From Acinetobacter sp. C32I (GTDB lineage: Bacteria > Pseudomonadota > Gammaproteobacteria > Pseudomonadales > Moraxellaceae): a DNA stretch of 64,000 nt. The stretch lies in contig NZ_CP098480.1 of assembly GCF_023702715.1 (NCBI RefSeq), positions 1,860,001 through 1,924,000 on the forward strand, in the 5' to 3' direction. Below the pieces are notes generated by a model. That model saw nothing but the letters and a program-made list of their open reading frames with translations. It did no database searches and was not told the DNA's origin. This document shows positions 46,189 to 54,562 of this stretch, piece by piece; positions within the stretch are counted from its first letter, which is position 1; each line of letters starts with the position of its first letter. Made by a program: the position numbers and the translations under genes.

Positions 46189-49100
46189 TTAATTTTTAAA
46201 ATCAAAACGCGTTAGATCGAACGGATCTTTGGTTTTTTTATCGCTTGCCATTAGGTTTTGTTGCGCACGCAATGGATTTTTGAACTGGGATAGACTGTCC
46301 AAAGGACTGCCCATATTTTTCATCACTTTTTGCGCCCATGGGTTGTCCTTGACCTGATCAGCCAATAGCTTATTTGCTTGTTCTGTCAGGTTAGACTGAA
46401 CCCCCTGCTGTAGCATTGGCAATAAAGCCTTTGCTCCACCCTCCTTCAACTGCTTTGCAGTCTCAAGCGTTTTTAACACGGAAGAAGGACTGGTAAAGGA
46501 TTGACCTAAAGCATTCTTGGCGCTGCTAACCGCATTTTTAAGACCTGTTTCTGCTTTGCCCAATAAGGTTTGCGCATCAGGGTCATTTTCATTTGGCCAC
46601 ATTGGCGGGCGTTTAAAGTCACTGGATTCCGCCCACGGATCACGTTTATCATCTTCAAATACAACTTTAGCTGCACCCGTTGCCAGCCCAGAAACCCGAA
46701 CAAAACCTTTATCATCCAATTGACCAGAAAACTGCTGACCCAGTGAATCAATAACCTGATAGCCACCCTGTTTCACAAACTCGCCATGTTTGTAATCGTG
46801 CAGCAATTCCAGTACCCCTTGTCCGCGCTTTGGTGGTGGTGGCAAACTGGATTGAGTACTAACACTTGAGCCGCTCATAAACAAATGCTGCCCCGCCTTC
46901 ACCTCAAACTTGCCTCCCGTCACAGGAAAAATACCTGAGCCATTCAGCTTGATTTGAGAACCGCCTGCGGTAATCACAATTTCTTTCGGACTGCTAATCT
47001 GAATTTGACTTTCAGTGGAAATGATCTGGATGCCTTGTTTGGCGAGCAAGTCCAGTCCATCTGACTGTGCCTGAACCTCAAACTTGCCTTTGGCAGCCAC
47101 CTGCTTAATCCCATTCTGAGCAGCAAACAGGCTAATTCGATTTTGAGCATGGCCAATCAGATTTTTTTGCGTACTTAGGTTAATACTATCGCCTGCAATC
47201 TGGTTGATTTGTCCATCTGCAGACACATGAATATCCTCATTGCTGCTTAGACCAATGCCTGCTGGCGAATGAAGTAACAACAACGCTTTATTAAATTTGG
47301 CAATCTTTGCTTCAATCTGTTCTGCAAATTCTTTTAACTGTTCTAAAGACTCAATTTCATCAGTTTGCTGATTTTTGGCGACTTCACTTAAAGCCTTGGC
47401 ATTGTTTTGATTGCCTTCTAGCTGTTGCTTGGCAGGTTCTGCATCGAGATGCTCTCCTTGCGCCTGATCCTGCTTTTGAGTACTGAGCAGTAAACCATTG
47501 CCTGCACGCACTGCACCCCATTGATCGGTCCGTAGCTCAAAACCCTCACCCCGATCTTCACTCTCAGCCGCAGCCTTAGGATGGCTGAGTTTACCCAGAT
47601 TCAATTGAGTGGCGGCATGACTGCTTTGTAGTTGCGCACTAATTTGTCCCGTGGTGTCATCAAAACGTAGCTGGTTAAAACCGTCACCTTGGTATTCTTT
47701 GGATTTGATCCCTGCCAGTTTTTTGGTATCAGGCAACTTACCTACATGGTCAAACTTGGTCGGGCTACGCTGTGCTTCATGAATCCGCCCAACCACAAAA
47801 GGTCGATCAATATCACCATCAAAGAAATCAATCACCACGATTTCACCAATCCTCGGTAAGAATCGTGCACCGTAGCCTTCACCTGCCCACGGCGTTAATA
47901 CATCCAGCCATGCAGAGTCAGTATCATTGTCATTGGCACCTGCACCACTATCATGACTGTGGTCATCGGCTCGGGTAAACAGGAAGCGAACTTTAATCCG
48001 GCCCCATTCATCCACATAAATTTCGTCACCGCTTGGCCCCACCACTTTGGCACGTTGTGGATGTGTCACAGGTCGATGTTGTAACGGGTTATACTCAGGA
48101 ACCAGCCCAATATTACGTCGTTGCAATGTCAGTTGATTGGCTTGACGTTCATCAGAGACCGCATGCTGAAAAGGACTGCTTTGCCAATTGCTTTGTTGAA
48201 GCAAAGCTGCGACTTGATCCGTTAAATCTTTAGGTAGGTTATTTTGGTTATAGAACGTTTTTGAGCTGATCAGAAACTCTTTGTCTGCGCCATCATGCTG
48301 ATCAATTTCAGGGTGTTCATTCAGTTCAAACCAATAGCCCACTGGGGTATCGCGAACAGTCGATGTCGCAATAAACTGCTTGGCCTGTGAATCATGATAC
48401 TGGCTTAAGTTCTGATTCAGTTTTTCAATTTGAGCATTGCCCGATTTGGTGGCGCCATCCTCCCCCTTTAAATCCTGAATCCAAGCAGGGGAAAAATGCC
48501 ACGCCTGTTCTAATGCAAGCTGTTGGTTATCATGTAGATCGCTATGCTGATGTTTACTCTGAACACTACCTGCCCCTTCTTCTTGTTCTAAGGCATCGGC
48601 TTGCCAACGCTGTACATGTACCGCACTTGGTTGCAGAGAACGCTGTGCCACAAATGCCGTAATGCTGTCCTGTGTTTCGGTTGCACTGCTGCGATGAAAG
48701 CGGATATGACGGCGCTCTAGGGCTTTATATTGATTATTGTCATCGATGAGTCTGAGTTTCTGCGGCTGAATCTGTTCACTGGAACTGGATACTTTCAGCT
48801 GTGCTTCATCAATTAAAGTACTAATGCCTTCCGAAGCCAAAAGCCTTTGAATAAAGTCAAAATCTCGTTCATTATGTTGCATGATGAACGGCCTGACGTC
48901 GTAGTCCTTAGTAAGTCCGCTTTTATCGAGAGTTAGACTGGAAGCAAATAAAGGGCTCCGTTGCTGCCATTCAGAAAAAATAGTCTGCACAACATCCACA
49001 ACAGATTTCGCCATAAAAACACGGCTGTTACGACGCTGCTTCCACAAGGCGGTCGGGTCTTGTACACCTAAACGATAAATAGTCAGCGAACCGTCACTGG

Positions 49101-49389
49101 CGCCGATATCAGCTTGGGTAATAATCCCTGAGATACGCGTCAACTCTGCTTTATCGGTCACAATATCAATGGCTACCTGACTGCCAATAAAGCTTTTTAA
49201 AGGAATGACTGCATTGGTCGAAAGACAGAGTAATTGTAGGTCAAGGCCATGATTGAGCTGATGCAGACCCTCAATACGCTGTAAGAAAACTTGATTATTT
49301 AAAGATGTGTTTGAAAATTGAGCGTGAATCGCACGTTTTTGTGCTGTCAGGCCCAAGCTTTCTAAAGCTTGAAAGATATTATTCGCCAT
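46189..49389 (-). CDS. vgrG: T6SS VgrG spike protein with C-terminal adaptor extension
   Basis: 1066 residues; tip of the type VI secretion needle. The N-terminal gp27-like region (to about 440) is followed by the gp5 OB-fold (VGPSGDEIYVDEWGRIKVRFLF, GYGARFLPRIGEIVVIDFFDGD). Then come a coiled/DUF2345-like beta-helix (LLLHSPAGIGLSSNEDIHVSADGQINQIAGDSINLSTQ) and a transthyretin-like segment (YQVIDSLGQQFSGQLDDKG, about residue 875 on). The end is a roughly 140-residue helical tail. The TTR-like and tail parts probably dock the Rhs effector encoded directly downstream. No other T6SS structural genes are in the window. Confidence 0.92.
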   Translation of the reverse strand: MANNIFQALESLGLTAQKRAIHAQFSNTSLNNQVFLQRIEGLHQLNHGLDLQLLCLSTNAVIPLKSFIGSQVAIDIVTDKAELTRISGIITQADIGASDGSLTIYRLGVQDPTALWKQRRNSRVFMAKSVVDVVQTIFSEWQQRSPLFASSLTLDKSGLTKDYDVRPFIMQHNERDFDFIQRLLASEGISTLIDEAQLKVSSSSEQIQPQKLRLIDDNNQYKALERRHIRFHRSSATETQDSITAFVAQRSLQPSAVHVQRWQADALEQEEGAGSVQSKHQHSDLHDNQQLALEQAWHFSPAWIQDLKGEDGATKSGNAQIEKLNQNLSQYHDSQAKQFIATSTVRDTPVGYWFELNEHPEIDQHDGADKEFLISSKTFYNQNNLPKDLTDQVAALLQQSNWQSSPFQHAVSDERQANQLTLQRRNIGLVPEYNPLQHRPVTHPQRAKVVGPSGDEIYVDEWGRIKVRFLFTRADDHSHDSGAGANDNDTDSAWLDVLTPWAGEGYGARFLPRIGEIVVIDFFDGDIDRPFVVGRIHEAQRSPTKFDHVGKLPDTKKLAGIKSKEYQGDGFNQLRFDDTTGQISAQLQSSHAATQLNLGKLSHPKAAAESEDRGEGFELRTDQWGAVRAGNGLLLSTQKQDQAQGEHLDAEPAKQQLEGNQNNAKALSEVAKNQQTDEIESLEQLKEFAEQIEAKIAKFNKALLLLHSPAGIGLSSNEDIHVSADGQINQIAGDSINLSTQKNLIGHAQNRISLFAAQNGIKQVAAKGKFEVQAQSDGLDLLAKQGIQIISTESQIQISSPKEIVITAGGSQIKLNGSGIFPVTGGKFEVKAGQHLFMSGSSVSTQSSLPPPPKRGQGVLELLHDYKHGEFVKQGGYQVIDSLGQQFSGQLDDKGFVRVSGLATGAAKVVFEDDKRDPWAESSDFKRPPMWPNENDPDAQTLLGKAETGLKNAVSSAKNALGQSFTSPSSVLKTLETAKQLKEGGAKALLPMLQQGVQSNLTEQANKLLADQVKDNPWAQKVMKNMGSPLDSLSQFKNPLRAQQNLMASDKKTKDPFDLTRFDFKN

Positions 49390-49700
49390 CTTTTTTTATA
49401 GATTATCTGTTTGAATTTAGCGCATTTTACTCAAAATATCGTTTTAATGTCCATACAGAACCGTCTATTTATGACAATTTACGTCACATTTTTGTTCGCT
49501 TTATATTACTGAATCAGGGCGATTAAATTTATACTTTTGAGTTAGATTGTTTTTTACTTAAAATACTTTGATTCACTTTAGCTATTTTTATAATAAGCGT
49601 TGCTGCAACTTGCACCTATAGCATCTCAAAAATCTTTTGAATAAAAGCCTATTCTGATGGTTAGGCCTTTATTCACGATTAAAAGTTTATTTTCTGTTGC
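49390..49700. other. Intergenic region: vgrG promoter side and receptor terminator
   Basis: 311 bp. It holds the unseen vgrG promoter and a 12-bp stem with one mismatch (49640-49651 with 49662-49673, arm AATAAAAGCCTA), which looks like the terminator of the TonB receptor gene. Nothing else recognisable. Confidence 0.5.
49640..49673 (-). terminator. Terminator of the TonB-dependent receptor gene
   Basis: Stem of 12 bp with one mismatch and a 10-base loop, T-rich on the minus-strand 3' side (AATAAAAGCCTA facing TAGGCCTTTATT). It lies 28 bp past the receptor stop. Confidence 0.65.
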
Positions 49701-51941
49701 TTAAAATTTGGCACGTAGCGATAAAGTTACATTCCGTGGTTCACCCCAATAAACACCATTGTAGAAACCGACCTGTTGATAATATTTTTCATCAAATAAG
49801 TTATTCACTTGTAGGTTTGCACTGAATGATTCGTTAAAGGTATAGCCCATATTGGCACTCGCCAAGAAGTAAGCATCTTGTCGCACATAACCATCAGAGT
49901 TTTTAGGTGCACTGCTCGACTTACTTACGACCTCACTTTGCCAATTCACACCAAAGCCAATATTGAACTTATTTGCGCCGTCCCAGAGCTGTTCAGGGAG
50001 TTTGAAATTGGTGTAGATTTTGACTTGATTCTGAGGAAGGGTTGTTGAAGCCTTCACAGTTTCTGAACTAATACTGTTCACATAGGTATAACCCGCCGTA
50101 ATATTCCACGTCGGTGTAATCCGTCCAATCGCTTCCAGCTCAAAGCCTTCAATTTTTAGGCCTTCACCCGAAGCTTTCATTGGATCACCGCCATCATCGG
50201 TTTTGATACCCGCTGCAATCGCCTCTTCATCACGAACTGCAACATTCTCCTTTTTCGACCAGAATGCAGCAGCGGTTGCCAAAAGTTGGTCATCCAATAA
50301 ACTGGCTTTTAAACCCGCCTCATAGCTTTTACCTGTTTCAGGATCTAGGAAACTGTTATTGCGGTCTTTCTGGCTGCTTGGATTAAACATATCGGTATAA
50401 CTGGCATAAGCAGTGACAATATCGTTAATCGCGTAAGTGGTACCAAAGTAAGGTGTGAAAGCATCGGTTTTCACATCACTCTTGGTACCATTCGTTGCCG
50501 AATAATCACTATAACGTCCCCCGACAATCAATTTTAGATCATCTGTTAGGTTTAGCTTTAAGGTACTGTATGCACCATAATTACGTTGTTTCGCATCTTT
50601 AGTCGAAGGAATAACCGTGTAGCCTGGTTTTGGCGTTGCATTACCATTCCATGTACGCCAATCATTGATCACACAGGTATCACCAATATTATTAGAAGGT
50701 AGCGTTACCCCATCCACTTTCTTGGTACAGGTCAATTGATTACTGGCAATACCATCAATGAATCCACCCGGACTATCTGTAGAACGATCAAAGCCATTTC
50801 CACCAATCACCAATTCATGCTCACGATTAAATAATTTAAACGGCCCACTGGCGAACAACTCTAAGCTGGTCTTTTTAGATTCAGATGTTGGATATACTGT
50901 TGACCAAACCCCAACGCCTGTTCCATCATTTTGGTTAGGAAAACCAGAACCGCCATAAGACATCAACCAGAAACTTTTGGACAATGAATGTGAGGCTGCC
51001 GCCTTGATCATCCAGTCATTCTCAAATTTATAGGTCAAATCAGCAAATACGGTTTTGTCACTTTGGCTAATGGTATTCCAGCGATTGGCCAAGCTGAAAT
51101 TGCGCGGTAAATTGGCCAGCGAGCCATCTTGATTCCAGTATGGTACAGTTCCCCACGTTGAACCACGTGGTTGGTTGTCTTGATATTGAAAACCAATACT
51201 GCCTGTTAATTTGTCCGTGATATCAGCTTCAACCATTGCCATCGCCGCCAAGGTTTCCAGAGAGTAATAATCCATATAGGATTCTCCCTCTCGACGTGCG
51301 GCCATCACACGGCTGCGCACACTGCCATCAGCCGTCAAAGGAATTGAAACATCAGCCTCATTGCGAATGGTATTCCAGCGACTAAATGAGGTGGCAACCG
51401 AGCCAGTCAGTTCTTTTGCAGGCCGTTTACGAATCATATTGATGGTAGCAGATGGATTTCCCGTAGATCCTGTTAAACCTGTTGCCCCCTTCACGACTTC
51501 AATACGGTCAAAGAAAAAACTATCAACACGCGGGCTATTCTCTCCAATTGGCATGCCATCAATTTGACGGTTGCTAATCGCATACCCCCGCGCAGAATAG
51601 TTTGAGCGTTCACTATCATTTTTAGTCACGGTGACCCCTGGCGTGGCCGCAAGCACATCATCAATAATATTGAGATTACGTTGCTCAATCTGTTCCCGCG
51701 TAATGACACTGACGGATTGTGGTGTTTCTTTTAAGGAAAGTTTTAGCTTGGAGGATGTGCGAGATGATTTCGCTTGAAAGCTTTCGCTACCTTCCGTTTT
51801 TTCATCCTCGGCTGCAACTTTAATGGTTGGGAGTACGCTTGCGCCCTGTTCTTGCGCCCAAGTGTTATGTGAAAATGCCCCGAAAATCAGAATCGATTTT
51901 ATCGCAATATTTAAAGCAGATTGTTTAAGCTGATTGTTCAT
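49701..51941 (-). CDS. TonB-dependent siderophore receptor (FhuE/FpvA-like)
   Basis: Outer-membrane ferric-siderophore receptor of 746 residues. Signal peptide ends near TWA-QEQG, followed by a TonB-box-like segment (LPTIKVAAEDE). The plug domain has LKETPQSVSVITREQIEQRNL, DDVLAATPGVTV, YSARGYAISNRQIDGMPI and VEVVKGATGL-type motifs. The 22-strand barrel ends in LSLRAKF, a typical C-terminal aromatic. Most like ferric hydroxamate/coprogen or pyoverdine receptors. A Fur-box-like sequence lies just upstream, so it is probably iron-repressed. Ligand unknown. Confidence 0.85.
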   Translation of the reverse strand: MNNQLKQSALNIAIKSILIFGAFSHNTWAQEQGASVLPTIKVAAEDEKTEGSESFQAKSSRTSSKLKLSLKETPQSVSVITREQIEQRNLNIIDDVLAATPGVTVTKNDSERSNYSARGYAISNRQIDGMPIGENSPRVDSFFFDRIEVVKGATGLTGSTGNPSATINMIRKRPAKELTGSVATSFSRWNTIRNEADVSIPLTADGSVRSRVMAARREGESYMDYYSLETLAAMAMVEADITDKLTGSIGFQYQDNQPRGSTWGTVPYWNQDGSLANLPRNFSLANRWNTISQSDKTVFADLTYKFENDWMIKAAASHSLSKSFWLMSYGGSGFPNQNDGTGVGVWSTVYPTSESKKTSLELFASGPFKLFNREHELVIGGNGFDRSTDSPGGFIDGIASNQLTCTKKVDGVTLPSNNIGDTCVINDWRTWNGNATPKPGYTVIPSTKDAKQRNYGAYSTLKLNLTDDLKLIVGGRYSDYSATNGTKSDVKTDAFTPYFGTTYAINDIVTAYASYTDMFNPSSQKDRNNSFLDPETGKSYEAGLKASLLDDQLLATAAAFWSKKENVAVRDEEAIAAGIKTDDGGDPMKASGEGLKIEGFELEAIGRITPTWNITAGYTYVNSISSETVKASTTLPQNQVKIYTNFKLPEQLWDGANKFNIGFGVNWQSEVVSKSSSAPKNSDGYVRQDAYFLASANMGYTFNESFSANLQVNNLFDEKYYQQVGFYNGVYWGEPRNVTLSLRAKF

Positions 51942-51955
51942 AATGCTGCAATTAA

Positions 51956-51974
51956 TTAAATAAGAATCATTATT
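51956..51974 (-). promoter_or_regulatory. Fur-box-like sequence
   Basis: A 19-bp stretch matches 13 positions of the consensus Fur site and is embedded in NAT-type repeats (AATCATTATTATTATC), 15 bp upstream of the receptor start. Suggests iron regulation; moderate evidence. Confidence 0.5.
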
Positions 51975-52219
51975 ATTATCAATATCAATACAAAAATAAA
52001 TACAGAATTCACAATTGCTTAATATTTATTTGATTTCAGGTAAAAATTGGCTCAAGCCTCGATGGCTGTCATTAATCATTTGATTGATAGATCAAGAAAT
52101 ATACATAAATAGCGTACTTGCATTTTTTCAAGCACGACAACGCGCAACACAAAAGCAGCTTGAAAGTCTTAAATGGAGCCAAGCTTAAATTCTATTTATA
52201 ATTTTTATTTTTCAATTAC

Positions 52220-52702
52220 TTAAAATTCTATTATTGAATCATCCTCGCGCTCTAAAATACGCGGACCTGAGCCCTGCTCTGCCAGGATATCTTCTGGATT
52301 ACGCAAACGGCATTGTTCCAAAGATAAACAACCACAGCCAATACACCAATCCATTTCATCTCTTAAACGAGTCAGCTTCTGGATTCGCTCATCCAAATCT
52401 TTACGCCAACAAGTGGATAATTCTGCCCACTGCTCCGCCGTTAACTTGCTGCCTATCGGGTAAACACTCAACGCTTTTTTAATCTCCTCCAATGAAATGC
52501 CCACTTTTTGCGCAACCTTAATAATTCCGATATAGCGCAGCACAGCCAAAGGATAACGACGTTGATTGCCATTGGTTCGAATACTTTTAATCAATCCTTT
52601 GGATTCATAAAAATGTAGGGTGGAAACCGCGACACCACTTCGTTTAGCCACTTCCCCAACCGTCAGCATCCGATTGATATCAATTTTTCGTTCGAGTGTC
52701 AT
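52220..52702 (-). CDS. soxR: Redox-sensing MerR-family regulator SoxR
   Basis: 160-residue activator. N-terminal MerR winged HTH ([54 protein letters not shown]), a coiled-coil dimer helix, then the [2Fe-2S] cysteine cluster C-x2-C-x-C-x5-C ([12 protein letters not shown]) that distinguishes SoxR from other MerR proteins. Redox-cycling compounds oxidise the cluster and activate target promoters with 19-bp spacers. Such a promoter precedes the divergent efflux operon. Its own promoter (TTGACA, 18 bp, TATAAA) is at 52760-52731. Confidence 0.92.
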   Translation of the reverse strand: MTLERKIDINRMLTVGEVAKRSGVAVSTLHFYESKGLIKSIRTNGNQRRYPLAVLRYIGIIKVAQKVGISLEEIKKALSVYPIGSKLTAEQWAELSTCWRKDLDERIQKLTRLRDEMDWCIGCGCLSLEQCRLRNPEDILAEQGSGPRILEREDDSIIEF

Positions 52703-52730
52703 GGTTCAATATCTCAATATTACTTTAGGT

Positions 52731-52760
52731 TTTATAGTGTATGGCAACACGATTTGTCAA
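52731..52760 (-). promoter_or_regulatory. soxR promoter
   Basis: Minus strand: TTGACA (52760-52755), 18-base spacer, TATAAA (52736-52731), about 30 bp upstream of the soxR start. No SoxR box overlaps it, so soxR is probably constitutive. Confidence 0.65.
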
Positions 52761-52902
52761 TTTAAAGCCTTGTAGCATGAGTCAAAACAAGCCATTTGCT
52801 TAAATCCAGCCTCATAAAAAATGCAGAAGCATCGACAGAAATTGTGCTGACGCTCCTGCTAAAAATGCCTTTTTCCATACTTTAATTTTCGAGTTCACCC
52901 CA

Positions 52903-52933
52903 TTGACCTCAATATAACTTGAGGTTTTAGACT
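52903..52933 (+). promoter_or_regulatory. SoxR-activated promoter of the MexGHI-OpmD-like operon
   Basis: TTGACC (52903-52908) and TAGACT (52928-52933) are separated by 19 bp, the over-long spacing used by MerR/SoxR activators. The spacer region carries the near-perfect palindrome CCTCAATATAACTTGAGG (52907-52924), which matches the SoxR box pattern CCTCAAG..CTTGAGG. It lies about 90 bp upstream of the DoxX-like gene. All seen in sequence; SoxR binding is a strong inference. Confidence 0.85.
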
Positions 52934-53021
52934 GCTTGGCACTGCATTATCAAATGCAATTAAGCAATTCATTTTTAATGTTTTTCAGCAGTCAGTCTGA
53001 ATCTACTCAGGAAATACGCCT

Positions 53022-53450
53022 ATGCCGTACTTCATTAAATCAAGTTTAGAAAGTCAATGGTTATGGATCATTAGCCGGTGTTGTCTGGCACTGTTATTTT
53101 TTAGCTCAGGTCTCAGCAAAGTGCTGGATGTCGATACTGGCTTTCAGGAAATGCAAGCTGCAGGTTTAGAGCCTACATGGCTGTTTAATTATGCCTCGGC
53201 ACTGGTCTTACTTGTGGGTGCATACAGTATTTTGTTTGATCGCTACCTTTGGTTGGGTGCTGCACTGCTGTCTGTTTTTTTAGTAATTACGATTGTATTG
53301 GTACATACCTTTTGGAACCTGTCTGGGGGACAAGCACAAATTGCGCTGTATTTTGCACTTGAACACATTTCGGTGATTGGTGGCTTAATCGGTACGGCTA
53401 TTGCCAGCCATTTTCGTCAACAGCTGCAAGATGTTGGAGTGATCGCATGA
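53022..53450 (+). CDS. DoxX-like membrane protein (MexG-like)
   Basis: 142 residues with about four transmembrane helices (ISRCCLALLFFSSGLSKVLDV first, including the conserved DoxX-type GxxK region; then YASALVLLVGAYSILF, YLWLGAALLSVFLVITIVLV and a last helix near VIGGLIGTAIAS). Small DoxX family membrane proteins head the mexGHI-opmD operon of Pseudomonas aeruginosa, where MexG associates with the pump and can bind phenazine or haem-like ligands. Here it is the first gene behind a SoxR promoter and overlaps the adaptor gene by 4 bp (ATGA). Confidence 0.75.
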   Translation: MPYFIKSSLESQWLWIISRCCLALLFFSSGLSKVLDVDTGFQEMQAAGLEPTWLFNYASALVLLVGAYSILFDRYLWLGAALLSVFLVITIVLVHTFWNLSGGQAQIALYFALEHISVIGGLIGTAIASHFRQQLQDVGVIA

Positions 53451-54550
53451 AAACCAAACTGCGTATTTTGCTGATTATCAGTATTTTAATTGTCATTGCT
53501 GTAGCCGCTTATGTTTATTTTAAATCCCGCTCCACAGAGAATGCCTCCAGCTACAGTTATCCACCCGTCAAAGTCGCGCTGACAACAGTCAAACAACAAG
53601 TCACACCGCGTATTCTCTCCAGTATTGGCGAGTTGGAAGCAGTACGGCAAGTTCAAGTCTCTGCGGAAACGACAGGCGTGATTGAACAGATTTATTTTCA
53701 GTCAGGACAATCCGTCAAAAAGGGACAATTACTGGTTCAACTCAAAACCAATGTCGAGCAAGGCAATTTAGGGCGGCTACAAGCCAAGTTAAAACAGGCG
53801 GAAATGGCCTATCACCGCACCAAACAACTGATTGATAGTAATGCGATTTCACGCGCAGAAATGGATACGGCCTTGGCCGACCGAGATATGACCCGCGCTG
53901 AAATCCAGCAACTGCAAGCACTGATTGAACAGAAATCTATTCGTGCACCCTTCTCTGGGGTGATCGGGATTCGCCAAGTGCATCAAGGGCAATACCTTGA
54001 AGCAGGTAGCAGTATTGCCAATCTGGTCGATACACAGCAACTGCTTGCCAATTTCACACTGGATGAACAACTGGCGGCACGCTTAAAAACAGGCCAAGCC
54101 GTTCAACTGAAAATAGATGCCTTTCCTGAAAAAAGCTTCTCTGCGGTGGTGAATGCGATTGATCCGATGGTGAGTAAATCCAGAACCATGACCGGACAGG
54201 CACTGCTCAATAATCAACATCAACAGTTAAAACCAGGCATGTACGCAAAAATAGAGATACAGGAAGCCAATCTACCCAGTTTGGTCATCCCTGAAACAGC
54301 GATCACCTATACCGCCTATGGCAACACTGTTTTTCTAGTGAAACATGAGCCACAAAAACAAACGGTACAACGGGTTGCGGTCGAACTCGGCGAACGTCAT
54401 CAAGGTTGGGTCGAAGTGCAATCTGGTGTTAAAGCAGGTGACCAAGTGGTGGTTTCAGGTCAAGTTCGACTCAGTGATGGCATGCAAATCGAACCAACGG
54501 TGAATAGCCTAGAGCAAACTTCATCGTCCCAAGCCAAAGCCAAGCTTTAG
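53447..54550 (+). CDS. RND efflux periplasmic adaptor (MexH-like)
   Basis: Membrane fusion protein of 367 residues: N-terminal anchor (ILLIISILIVIAVAAYVYF), lipoyl halves (VQVSAETTGVIEQIYFQSGQSVKKGQLLVQL and RAPFSGVIGIRQVHQGQYLEAGS), short alpha-hairpin (LQAKLKQAEMAYHRTKQLIDS), beta-barrel and membrane-proximal domain (VAVELGERHQGWVEVQSGVKAGDQVV). Overlaps the DoxX gene by ATGA, 12 bp before the pump gene. MexH-like by family and operon. Confidence 0.87.
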   Translation: MKTKLRILLIISILIVIAVAAYVYFKSRSTENASSYSYPPVKVALTTVKQQVTPRILSSIGELEAVRQVQVSAETTGVIEQIYFQSGQSVKKGQLLVQLKTNVEQGNLGRLQAKLKQAEMAYHRTKQLIDSNAISRAEMDTALADRDMTRAEIQQLQALIEQKSIRAPFSGVIGIRQVHQGQYLEAGSSIANLVDTQQLLANFTLDEQLAARLKTGQAVQLKIDAFPEKSFSAVVNAIDPMVSKSRTMTGQALLNNQHQQLKPGMYAKIEIQEANLPSLVIPETAITYTAYGNTVFLVKHEPQKQTVQRVAVELGERHQGWVEVQSGVKAGDQVVVSGQVRLSDGMQIEPTVNSLEQTSSSQAKAKL

Positions 54551-54562
54551 GGAGACACTCAG

